Positions 26,216 through 33,246 of a stretch of 40,774 nucleotides of DNA are shown one piece after another. How positions within the stretch are numbered: position 1 is the first letter of the stretch; each line of letters starts with the position of its first letter. The stretch spans positions 1 to 40,774 of the forward strand of contig JAFGDU010000122.1 in assembly GCA_016931915.1 (NCBI GenBank). Direction: 5' to 3'. The position numbers and the translations under genes were made by a program. The stretch is from Actinomycetota bacterium. Its GTDB lineage: Bacteria > Actinomycetota > Geothermincolia > Geothermincolales > RBG-13-55-18. The notes under the pieces were generated by a model. The model had not been told where the DNA came from. It did not search any database and saw nothing but the letters and a program-made list of their open reading frames with translations.

Positions 26216-27510
26216 GCAGGAAAAACAATGACGTGGGGGAGAAAAGCGGCGATAACGAGCTCAAGACTGCCCCGGATGAGAAGGAAAAGCTCTCGCGGGT
26301 AAACAAGAGGCACCGCAAGGAAGCCAGGAAGAAGCGGCGTGTCGTGATCATCGTGTTGCTCGTGGTGGGAGTCGTCCTCGCAGTGGGGGCGATACTGGAT
26401 GTCCCCTATATCAATATCGCACGGGAGACGGGTTCGTGGATAGGAGAGAGATTCTCGTCCTCACAGGAGGATGAGGAAGCGGTTCTCGATTATCTTTATT
26501 TCACCCACCCCCAGAGCGAGAGGGAATTCGAGGGAGAGGTCACGGTGCTCCTGGGTATCCACGAGGTCGGGGACGAGGGACCCGGGCGGGTAATCCTTGG
26601 GCTCGCCCTCCTCGCCTTCGACACCGACAAAGGATCGGGCGAGATATATCTCATCCCCGAATCGTCGGTCGCCTACGGTGCTTCAGGACAGCAGACGGAG
26701 TTGAGATATGCACTACAGGAGGAAGGCGGGGAAAACCTGCTCCGAACCACGGTGAGCAACCTGTCCGGCAGCGACGTGGATTACCTCCTATTACTCGATT
26801 TTTGGGAGACGATGAAGCTGTTGCAGGGGCTGCAGGCCCCGGGGGTGGTCCTGGAGGAGGAGACGGTCCTGGTGAACCCGCTCAACGGAGAGACAAATTA
26901 TCTCGTGGCCGGGCAGGAGATACGGGACGCGGATCGTCTGCTGTTCTACCTGCTGTCAACGGATGCACTGGAGATGTGGGAATCCTTCTCGTTGCGCCTG
27001 GGGAGGGCGAGGGGCTACCTTCCCGCCATGCTCCATCAGTTTAAGCCCCAGAGTCTTGATGGCCTGCAGGCCATGCTCTCCTCGCTGGAGGAGGATTATC
27101 TGCTGGAACCAGGCACCGGATCCGTGGAAGAAGACCGGCGTTACATGGCCTCCATGCTTCAGGCATATGCAGGACTGGAGGAGACGGAGCTCGTGGTCGA
27201 TGCCGTGCCGTCTGTCGAGGTGTTGAACGGCTGTGGTGTTCCGGAGCTGGGCAGGAAGGTAGGAGAAAGGCTCGCAGCTCTGGGCGTGCCGGTGGCGGGC
27301 ACGGGAGGCAACGCCAAGGTCGTTGTGGATGGTGAGGAGGTCAATGATTTCTCCCACGAGGTGAGCAGCATCATCTATCGCAGCGAAGACCCACGCGTGG
27401 TGGCTTTTGCGCGCTACCTCGGCATCCTCCTGTCCATAGAGAGCGTAAGTTCGGAACCAGGTCCGGGGCAGGAAATAATCCTCATCGCCGGCAAAGACCT
27501 GGCGGATTAG
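26212..27510 (+). CDS. Membrane protein with divergent LCP-like region and LytR_C domain
   Basis: A 432-residue protein with a basic cytoplasmic tail, one membrane segment (about residues 43-63) and an extracytoplasmic part. The middle region is laid out like an LCP (LytR-CpsA-Psr) domain (VTVLLGIHEVG, GLALLAFDTDKGSGEIYLIPE), but the arginine-bearing motifs of active LCP enzymes (RxDT and SIPRDT) are not present. The C-terminal ~90 residues (VEVLNGCGVPELGRKVGERL) match the LytR_C domain. LCP-type genes often lie between nadD and rsfS. It may be a non-catalytic LCP relative, perhaps a partner in cell-wall polymer attachment. The start TTG 26212 rests only on the overlap with nadD. Confidence 0.7.
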   Translation: MSRKNNDVGEKSGDNELKTAPDEKEKLSRVNKRHRKEARKKRRVVIIVLLVVGVVLAVGAILDVPYINIARETGSWIGERFSSSQEDEEAVLDYLYFTHPQSEREFEGEVTVLLGIHEVGDEGPGRVILGLALLAFDTDKGSGEIYLIPESSVAYGASGQQTELRYALQEEGGENLLRTTVSNLSGSDVDYLLLLDFWETMKLLQGLQAPGVVLEEETVLVNPLNGETNYLVAGQEIRDADRLLFYLLSTDALEMWESFSLRLGRARGYLPAMLHQFKPQSLDGLQAMLSSLEEDYLLEPGTGSVEEDRRYMASMLQAYAGLEETELVVDAVPSVEVLNGCGVPELGRKVGERLAALGVPVAGTGGNAKVVVDGEEVNDFSHEVSSIIYRSEDPRVVAFARYLGILLSIESVSSEPGPGQEIILIAGKDLAD

Positions 27511-27538
27511 GCGAACGTCCGGGCCTTCTTCATCCGGG

Positions 27539-27547
27539 TGTGATAAT
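27539..27547 (+). promoter_or_regulatory. Extended -10 promoter at the rsfS start codon
   Basis: TGTGATAAT is a TGn-extended -10 whose predicted start point (27554-27556) falls at or next to the A of the rsfS ATG. No Shine-Dalgarno is seen, so a leaderless mRNA is suggested. No -35 is recognisable. Confidence 0.5.
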
Positions 27548-27555
27548 CTAGAGCT

Positions 27556-27996
27556 ATGGGAGCGGGCTGGCGAACAGCCCTTTCGCGTTATGGCAAGAGT
27601 ATACCCGGCAGGAGGTGCACAGCGGCGGAAAGCAGGGAGATAGCCGTTGCGGCGGCAAAAGCCGCCTCGGATAAAAAGGCCCACGATATCCTGATGCTGG
27701 ATATGAGGGATGTCTTCATCCTCACCGATTATTTCATCATCTGCAGCGGCAACACCGACCGGCAGGTAGGCAGTATTCTCGAGGCGGTGCAGGAAAGCCT
27801 GGCCGCGAAGGGAGTAAAGCCCGTCCGGCGGGAAGGCGAACAACACAAGCGCTGGGTACTCCTCGACTATATCGACGTCGTCGTGCATATCTTCCGGCAG
27901 GAAGAACGCGAATACTACGAGATAGAGCGTTTATGGAAGGACGCTCCCATCGTCGAGTGGGATAAGGAACCGGACGAGGCCACGACAGCAACGTGA
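27556..27996 (+). CDS. rsfS: Ribosomal silencing factor RsfS
   Basis: RsfS (Iojap/DUF143) binds L14 on the 50S subunit and blocks subunit joining when nutrients are scarce. The 146 residues contain AVAAAKAASDKKAHDILMLD, LTDYFIICSGNTDRQV and DVVVHIFRQEEREYYEIERLW. ATG 27556 is the only in-frame start before the domain and adds about 25 residues not typical of the family; there is no ribosome binding site before it, but an extended -10 lies nine bases upstream. The neighbours nadD and LytR_C are its usual company. Confidence 0.92.
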   Translation: MGAGWRTALSRYGKSIPGRRCTAAESREIAVAAAKAASDKKAHDILMLDMRDVFILTDYFIICSGNTDRQVGSILEAVQESLAAKGVKPVRREGEQHKRWVLLDYIDVVVHIFRQEEREYYEIERLWKDAPIVEWDKEPDEATTAT

Positions 27997-28044
27997 TGGC
28001 AAGGGTTTCCCGAGAAACGGCATCATGCAGCGCCTTTCACCTCG

Positions 28045-28073
28045 TTGACGGTGGATGGGCCAGTCCTTATACT
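28045..28073 (+). promoter_or_regulatory. tRNA-Ala promoter
   Basis: TTGACG (28045-28050) and TATACT (28068-28073) are 17 bp apart, close to the consensus. The predicted start is about ten bases before the tRNA. Confidence 0.8.
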
Positions 28074-28090
28074 TCATAACGTATGTTTGC

Positions 28091-28167
28091 GGGGCCGTAG
28101 CTCAGGCTGGGAGAGCGCTACCTTGGCATGGTAGAGGTCGTGGGTTCAAGTCCCATCGGCTCCACCA
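28091..28167 (+). tRNA. tRNA-Ala (anticodon GGC)
   Basis: A full cloverleaf is visible: acceptor GGGGCCG with CGGCTCC, D-arm with GCTCAGGCTGGGAGAGC, anticodon stem CTACC/GGTAG with loop TTGGCAT (anticodon GGC), T-loop GGTTCAAGTCC and encoded CCA. The acceptor has the G3-U70 wobble that identifies alanine tRNAs. It reads GCC and GCU codons. Confidence 0.97.
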
Positions 28168-28173
28168 GGTAAA

Positions 28174-28199
28174 ACAGGGCCATTTGGCCCTGTTTTTTT
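28174..28199 (+). terminator. Intrinsic terminator after tRNA-Ala
   Basis: ACAGGGCC (28174-28181) pairs with GGCCCTGT (28186-28193) around ATTT, followed by a run of seven T. Confidence 0.93.
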
Positions 28200-28554
28200 G
28201 GCGCTTGCTGGCGAGTTTGCTGCGAGAGTAACGGGAGCCGCGAAAGAATGGCCTTATCTCGGGCTTTATCCTTCACTCCAATACGATATGTTTCCACGGT
28301 GCTTACAGCGGATTAACCCCGCCGTTAAAGAACTCCTGCAGAAAGAACGGGGTTCCTTTTTCAAAGAAGCTCGATCACTATCGCGGGGACAACGCCTGAA
28401 AATGCAGATTATCCTGCCATGTATACGGGCAAGCGCTTACTGTAAAGAATGCAGCATCTCTTCTCATCTTCGATTCCGATATCTATGTCCGTTCAACCCT
28501 GGCTGCAGCTCCGTACTTGCAGCTTGATGCCGGTATTCTGATAATATCCCGATA
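28200..28554 (+). other. Gene-free stretch, possible decayed coding sequence
   Basis: No intact gene is supported. A frame of 109 codons from a TTG at 28198 starts inside the tRNA terminator and has no ribosome binding site. Protein-like stretches appear successively in different frames (for example KLDHYRGDNA near 28366, PENADYPAMYTGKRLL near 28400 and SLLIFDSDIYVRSTLAAAP near 28455), which could mark a frameshifted remnant. I do not recognise a family. Confidence 0.3.
28517..28545 (+). promoter_or_regulatory. Candidate promoter for the flavodoxin leader
   Basis: TTGCAG (28517-28522) and GATAAT (28540-28545) are 17 bp apart. The predicted start near 28552 lies just before the structured leader at 28562-28617. 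Confidence 0.45.
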
Positions 28555-28561
28555 GGGGTGG

Positions 28562-28617
28562 GGCTCTGGGAGCCCGGAGTTTTCACGCTTGCCCGTGGTT
28601 TGATGGCTCCCAGGGCC
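28562..28617 (+). promoter_or_regulatory. Structured leader: 13-bp stem with competing hairpin
   Basis: Bases 28562-28574 can pair with 28605-28617 over 13 bp (one G-U), with a 30-nt loop that contains a small CACG/CGTG hairpin. The left arm can instead fold on itself (GGGCTC 28561-28566 with GAGCCC 28570-28575), followed by GGAGTTTTC. The two folds exclude each other, as in an attenuator. It lies about 70 bp before the flavodoxin-like gene. No known riboswitch class is recognised. Confidence 0.4.
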
Positions 28618-28686
28618 GGGTAATACTTAAAGAGAACGGATCCTGCGATACCACACAGGAAGTATACGGAAAGGAGCTGGTCTGCC

Positions 28687-29145
28687 GTGAAGGGTGCCGT
28701 TGTCTATTACAGCAGGTATGGCAATAACGAGAAGACCGCCAAGGCGGTCATGCAGGGCCTGGAGGAGTCGGGACAAGAAGTGGACCTGATCAATGCCAAG
28801 GACAAGAAGGAGCTTGCAGCGGGCTACGAGTTCCTGGTGGTCGGATCTCCCACCCGCGCGGGAAGGACCAGCGGACCGGTGAAGAAGTTCATCAAGAAGA
28901 ACGTGGGTGATGACTGGAAAGGGAAGCCCTTTGCCGCTTTTGGAACCTGCCTGAACAGGGCGTGCGAGAAGGGGGAGCCTACCGCCGCGAAGGATATCCA
29001 TAAGGAGCTCTCGCAAAGGGGTTTACATCCGGTGACGGAGGCCTTCGACAACGCCGTCTCCGGCATGAAGGGCCCGCTGGCGCCCGATGGAGAGGAGAGC
29101 GCCAGGGAGTTCGGCAGGAAAGTGGGAGAGTCCCTTGCCGGTTAG
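28687..29145 (+). CDS. Flavodoxin-like protein
   Basis: A 152-residue flavodoxin-fold protein that probably binds FMN and carries electrons. It begins with AVVYYSRYGNNEKTAKAV, the place of the phosphate-binding loop, followed by FLVVGSPTRAGRTSGPVKKF and FAAFGTCLNRA. The loop has SRYGNN rather than the classical T/S-x-T-G-x-T, so it is closer to the flavodoxin/menaquinone-dependent dehydrogenase-like group than to a classical flavodoxin. The start is GTG 28687 with AAAGGAG ten bases upstream. Confidence 0.8.
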   Translation: MKGAVVYYSRYGNNEKTAKAVMQGLEESGQEVDLINAKDKKELAAGYEFLVVGSPTRAGRTSGPVKKFIKKNVGDDWKGKPFAAFGTCLNRACEKGEPTAAKDIHKELSQRGLHPVTEAFDNAVSGMKGPLAPDGEESAREFGRKVGESLAG

Positions 29146-29269
29146 CCGCGGTCGAGACCAGAGCCAGTGACTTCTTGGGTGATATAAGGTTCCCCGAACC
29201 GGGAATTCAAAATAGAGATATCGCATTGGTTGTGTTCTATTTATTGGCGTGGTGGCGAAAGGAACGTTA

Positions 29270-29896
29270 ATGGACGAATCGACTTCGTATGATCCCGAGA
29301 TATCGCGCATGTACGAAAGCGCGGACATCAAAGGCCTGTTAGGGGTGCTGTCGCGCGATGACGCGTCCATAAGGGCGGATGCCGTCAAGGCGCTGGCGAT
29401 GCTTGGCGATACGGAAGCAGTTGAAGCCCTGGTATCCGCCCTCGAAGACGAGAACGACATGGTGCGCGCAAGCGCTGCATGGGGATTGATGAAGATCGCC
29501 GACCCTCGTGCGGTAGAGCCGCTTATCGCCGCTCTGAGGCAGGGGGACGGTTACCTGCGCATCACGGCAGCCGGCGCCCTGGCGGAACTTGGTGACGCGA
29601 GGGCGGTGGAACCCCTCATCGATGCCCTGGATGATAAGGAGACGGGGGTACGCATCAGCGCTGCAAAAGGCCTCGCAAGGATAGGGGGCCCCCGCGCGCT
29701 GGAGCCGCTTCTTGCGAGCTTCGAGGGGACGGACACGGGAATCGAGATCAGCGTGCGCAGGTATATCGCGGAGGCGCTGGGGGAACTCGGCGACCCGCGT
29801 GCCGTACAGGCTCTGCGAGTGGCCGCCGAGGACGAGAAAGAAGAGGAGGCGGTAAGGGAAGCCTCGCAAGAGGCGCTGAAGAAGCTGGAAGGATAG
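29270..29896 (+). CDS. HEAT-repeat (PBS-lyase-like) protein
   Basis: A 208-residue all-helical repeat protein. After a short N-terminus there are about five to six HEAT-like units of ~31 residues with the recurring pattern LGD-A-AVEPLIxAL-D...VR.SAA.AL (for example DPRAVEPLIAALRQGD and DARAVEPLIDALDDKE). Such proteins act as scaffolds or in phycobilin-type lyases; no phycobiliprotein context exists here, so a protein-interaction role is more likely. ATG 29270 is preferred because AAAGGAA lies six bases upstream; GTG 29249 is an alternative. Confidence 0.8.
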   Translation: MDESTSYDPEISRMYESADIKGLLGVLSRDDASIRADAVKALAMLGDTEAVEALVSALEDENDMVRASAAWGLMKIADPRAVEPLIAALRQGDGYLRITAAGALAELGDARAVEPLIDALDDKETGVRISAAKGLARIGGPRALEPLLASFEGTDTGIEISVRRYIAEALGELGDPRAVQALRVAAEDEKEEEAVREASQEALKKLEG

Positions 29897-30080
29897 GAGT
29901 AGAGTCCAAGCGATAAGGAAATACGGACTTGGTCGAAAGCATACAAAAGTGGGCTTTTGATTGGACTTTTCAAAACAAAGCGGTCATGCTATATAAGAAT
30001 GTCGAACACAGGATTTCGGGCGTGACCGCGGGATGGCTCCGGGGCGTTACCGAACCGGATCAGGAGAAGGAGGGAGGCAG

Positions 30081-30590
30081 TTGAAGAAGGCGATCGTGAT
30101 CTTGATGTTGTTGGGGCTTGTCATCGGGCTTCTCGCCGTGACCGGCTGTGGCGATGATGAGACGACCGTAAAGACCCCATATGGCGATGTGACTGTGGAG
30201 GAGGATGGAGGCGAGGTCACCTACGAGACGGATGACGGCGACGTAACCTACGAAGTAACCGACGAACCCCCCTCGGAGGCCGAGCTGGGAGCCCCCATCT
30301 ATCCCGACGCCGAGTACGTGCCGGGAAGCGGTGGGACGGTTACCGGTAGCAGCGAGGAAGGTGAATTCGCTACGGCTGGAGCCGAGTTTATCACCAGCGA
30401 CAGTTTCGAGGACGTCTTGGATTTCTACACCGACGAACTGGGAGAGCCGCTGTACATGGATGCCGCGACGGGTGAAGCCAGCTGGATGCTGGATATGGAC
30501 GAGGAATCATTCACCGTTGTGACCATCACCGACGAGGGCGGCGAGGTGTCGATCTCCATCGGCAGGATGTCAGGTGATATGGGAGAGTAG
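30081..30590 (+). CDS. Acidic secreted lipoprotein of unknown function
   Basis: A 169-residue protein beginning at TTG 30081, five bases after AGGGAGG. It has a lipoprotein signal peptide, MKKAIVILMLLGLVIGLLAV, followed by TGC with C23 as the lipid-modified cysteine. The mature part is very acidic, with a threonine/glutamate/aspartate-rich stretch (about 25-70) and a compact C-terminal region containing SDSFEDVLDFYTDELGEPL. That last pattern resembles lipoproteins with a small alpha/beta domain, but I do not recognise a named family. A strong terminator follows. Confidence 0.75.
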   Translation: MKKAIVILMLLGLVIGLLAVTGCGDDETTVKTPYGDVTVEEDGGEVTYETDDGDVTYEVTDEPPSEAELGAPIYPDAEYVPGSGGTVTGSSEEGEFATAGAEFITSDSFEDVLDFYTDELGEPLYMDAATGEASWMLDMDEESFTVVTITDEGGEVSISIGRMSGDMGE

Positions 30591-30608
30591 AGGGAGTTTT
30601 TCTTCGCG

Positions 30609-30641
30609 GAGGCCGGGCTATGATGCCCGGCCTCGTTTTTT
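30609..30641 (+). terminator. Intrinsic terminator after the acidic lipoprotein
   Basis: GAGGCCGGGC (30609-30618) pairs perfectly with GCCCGGCCTC (30625-30634) around TATGAT, followed by GTTTTTT. Confidence 0.95.
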
Positions 30642-30983
30642 AACGGGCTTTTTAGACTCGTGCGGTTTGGCATAAACCCAATCCTGAATCAAACCGCATC
30701 AACCCGCCTATTTATTGACTATACGGTAACATGGAAGTATAGTAATGACGCGTCAGTTCCGTAAGGATCGCCCGATCGATCGTGCAGCGGTATGTTGGAT
30801 CCGTTGTTGACGGACCCTTGATTCCGGAACCACGCGCGATAATCACCGCAGGACCTGACGGAAATATAAAGGCATGCGGATATGATAAGCGGGATTCTTC
30901 GGTTAATAGTGAATAAAAACCAAACAAGTGTATAATATTAGCTGGCCAAGTTGTGGATGAAGACTCGAAGGGGGTCGGGATCT
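30642..30983 (+). other. Regulatory gap before the AMP ligase gene
   Basis: About 340 bp without a gene. It holds a 9-bp inverted repeat (TGCGGTTTG 30661-30669 with CAAACCGCA near 30690), the promoter at 30715-30743, and a second -10 box TATAAT at 30931-30936 close to the start of the next gene. Confidence 0.6.
30715..30743 (+). promoter_or_regulatory. Promoter upstream of the AMP ligase gene
   Basis: TTGACT (30715-30720) and TATAGT (30738-30743) are 17 bp apart, near-consensus for a housekeeping sigma. It would give a leader of about 235 nt. An additional perfect TATAAT at 30931-30936 lacks a clear -35. Confidence 0.7.
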
Positions 30984-32828
30984 ATGGATTATCCGTGGTT
31001 CAAAGAGTACGAGATCGTCGGCATACCGAGAACGCTGGAGCCGTATCCCGACGAGCCCTCTCACTATTTCCTGGATGTGGCGGCGGAGAAAGTCCCACGC
31101 CTGGGCTGCGTACAGCTGGGACTGGAGATCACATATCCCGAATTGAAGGACCATGCCGACAGGCTTGCCAACGCCCTTGCCGGAATGGGGATCGAGAAAG
31201 GGGACAGGATAGTCACCCTGCTGCCAACATCCGTCCAGTTCGTCGTCGCCGACGCAGCCATATCCAAGGCGGGCGCCGTGCACGTGCCCTGCAGCTTCCT
31301 GGAGCCGGAGGATAACCTGGCCCACAAGTTCACCGAGAGCAGCCCCAAGGCCATCATCTGTTTGGACGAGCACATGCTCCTGGCCGAATCGCTTCAGAAG
31401 CACATGGATGCTCCCAAGCTGATCATCATCACCAAGCTGGAGGACTATTCGAGCAGCCCGCCTGAGCGCATGGAGGTCCCGGGAGCCCAGTGGTTCATGG
31501 AGATGATAGAGAAGGCGCAGCCGGTCCCTCCCAAGATCAACTTCGATCCCACCAAGGACCTGGAGACACTGCTCTTCACCGGGGGTACCACGGGATTGCC
31601 CAAGGGGTGCATGCTCACGCATCGCAATATCGTTGCCAACGCCATGCAGAACCCCGCCATGTTCGGACCTATAAGGAACATCCTCGAGGGCAGCGTATCC
31701 GTTCTGATCGGCCTGCCCTTCTTCCACAGCTACGGCCACTGCATCATGCATACCATGATCAATGGCATGTACAATATGCTCATCATCACCGACCCCAGGG
31801 ATACCAAGTCCATGGTCGAGATGATCCACGAGTACAACCCGGTGCTGCAGTTCGGGGTGCCCACCCAGTTCATGAAGCTGCTCGAGGAGGATATCAAGGC
31901 CACGAGGATCATCGGCATCTCCGGCTCCGCTGCCCTGCCCCCCAAGGTGCAGGAGAAGTTCGACAAGGAGAGCAAGACCTTCGTGGCAGAGGGCTACGGG
32001 CTGTCGGAGCTTTCTCCCGTGACCCATTTCAACGTCTCGGCGAACGTACGCGCCATGGGGGGTCGCAAGATGGTGCCCATCATGAACAAATTGATGTTCA
32101 ACAAGTTGAACACGGCGTTCATGAACCTGCAGGCGAAAATGCTGGGCCCGAAGGTGTACGGCCGGATCTTCCTGACCATACTGGGCCTGGTTTCCGACCG
32201 TAACCGCAAGTCCGAGAAGCTCAAGAGCGAGGAGAAGCGGGCCACCATCGGCATACCGGTACCGGATACGGTGATCAAGGTGGTGGAGGTGGACAGCGGA
32301 CGGACCATATCCTACAGGGAGATGATGGAGGAGGGAGCGGTCGGGGAGCTGTTGCTCTCGGGCCCCCAGCGCATGCTGGGATACTGGCCGGAGGCAGGCA
32401 GGGGACTGGACGAGGAGGGCTTCGTTCACACCGGCGACGTGGTGAGGCTGGACGAAAACGGCTACTTCTCCATCGTCGACCGCACCAAGGACATGGCCAT
32501 CATCTCCGGCTACAAGGTCTACACGCGCGAGGTGGACGATATCCTCTACGATCATCCCGCCACGGACGTGGCGGCGACCGTCGGGGTCCCCGATCCGGAG
32601 CGGGAAGGAAGCGAGCGCATCAAGGTCTACGTCCAGCTCAAGAAGGAATATAAGGGAAAGGTGAGCGAGGAGGATTATATAACTTATCTCAGGGAGAAGG
32701 TCGCCAAGTATGCCGTTCCCAAGGCAGTGGTCTTCCTGGATGAGATGCCCCTTACCGAGGTGTTCAAGGTGAACAAGAGGGTGCTGAGAGAGATGGAGCT
32801 GGAGGAGATGTCCGAGGGTCAGGCCTAG
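30984..32828 (+). CDS. AMP-dependent acyl-CoA synthetase/ligase family protein
   Basis: A 614-residue adenylate-forming enzyme, probably activating a fatty or other carboxylic acid as the acyl-AMP and CoA thioester. Core motifs are LLFTGGTTGLPKG near residue 200 (nucleotide loop), FFHSYGH, AEGYGLSELSPVTHF, HTGDVVRLDENGYFSIVDRTKD and ISGYKVYTREVDD. Two oddities: about 60 extra residues, rich in Met, Lys and Arg, lie between the GYGLSE and TGD motifs (about 350-410), and the C-terminal lysine motif reads EVFKVNKRVLRE instead of the usual T-x-x-GK, though a lysine is kept. ATG 30984 follows AAGGGGG at good spacing. The substrate cannot be read from the sequence. Confidence 0.85.
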   Translation: MDYPWFKEYEIVGIPRTLEPYPDEPSHYFLDVAAEKVPRLGCVQLGLEITYPELKDHADRLANALAGMGIEKGDRIVTLLPTSVQFVVADAAISKAGAVHVPCSFLEPEDNLAHKFTESSPKAIICLDEHMLLAESLQKHMDAPKLIIITKLEDYSSSPPERMEVPGAQWFMEMIEKAQPVPPKINFDPTKDLETLLFTGGTTGLPKGCMLTHRNIVANAMQNPAMFGPIRNILEGSVSVLIGLPFFHSYGHCIMHTMINGMYNMLIITDPRDTKSMVEMIHEYNPVLQFGVPTQFMKLLEEDIKATRIIGISGSAALPPKVQEKFDKESKTFVAEGYGLSELSPVTHFNVSANVRAMGGRKMVPIMNKLMFNKLNTAFMNLQAKMLGPKVYGRIFLTILGLVSDRNRKSEKLKSEEKRATIGIPVPDTVIKVVEVDSGRTISYREMMEEGAVGELLLSGPQRMLGYWPEAGRGLDEEGFVHTGDVVRLDENGYFSIVDRTKDMAIISGYKVYTREVDDILYDHPATDVAATVGVPDPEREGSERIKVYVQLKKEYKGKVSEEDYITYLREKVAKYAVPKAVVFLDEMPLTEVFKVNKRVLREMELEEMSEGQA

Positions 32829-32868
32829 CCACGGGCCGATCCTCGGTTGTAACGAAAGCTACCACGCG

Positions 32869-32897
32869 GCCGGCACTTCATGCCGGCTGCTTTTTCT
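32869..32897 (+). terminator. Intrinsic terminator after the AMP ligase gene
   Basis: GCCGGCA (32869-32875) pairs with TGCCGGC (32881-32887) around CTTCA, followed by TGCTTTTTCTTCC. Confidence 0.85.
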
Positions 32898-32899
32898 TC

Positions 32900-33246
32900 C
32901 CGTTCGGGACGCGTGAGGCGATCTCCCGCATGCGGTTCATGCGTACCGGCGCCTGGTTAAAGCCGCCTCCTGATGAGCGATAATAGCGCAAAAACAGGCA
33001 GGATTGATTAACGAGAGTGAACGCAGGGAAAAGCGCCGCATAGGAAAGAAGTCAGTCCACTAACTGCGATAACACTTCATTCAATACGCGAGGCAGGAGC
33101 GCCGGGAACGACTTACCGACGTTCAAATAAAGGGTAAACACAAACGGCTAATGAATCATTAGGAAATAAAGGGCGGAAAAGCTGAGGTAAGGGGGCGTTA
33201 AAATCCAATCCTATGGTCTGACAAGCAGCATTAGGGGGTAAACAGC
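32900..33246 (+). other. Gap upstream of the HAMP protein
   Basis: About 345 bp without a gene. It contains the palindrome and direct repeats described at 33125-33173. No well-formed promoter is recognised. Confidence 0.5.
33125..33173. promoter_or_regulatory. Palindrome flanked by direct repeats, possible operator
   Basis: CTAATGA-A-TCATTAG (33148-33162) is a palindrome with 7-bp arms. It is flanked by two exact copies of AAATAAAGGG (33125-33134 and 33164-33173), 39 bp apart. It lies 75-120 bp upstream of the HAMP protein gene and could bind a dimeric regulator. Confidence 0.4.

Noticed and set aside
28198-28527. 109-codon frame after tRNA-Ala
   Set aside because: It starts at a TTG inside the tRNA terminator with no ribosome binding site; better explained as chance or a decayed gene.
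30903-32555. 550-codon open frame on the - strand opposite the AMP ligase gene
   Set aside because: It mirrors a clearly coding + strand gene in GC-rich DNA, has His/Leu/Arg-rich composition without motifs, and has no ribosome binding site.
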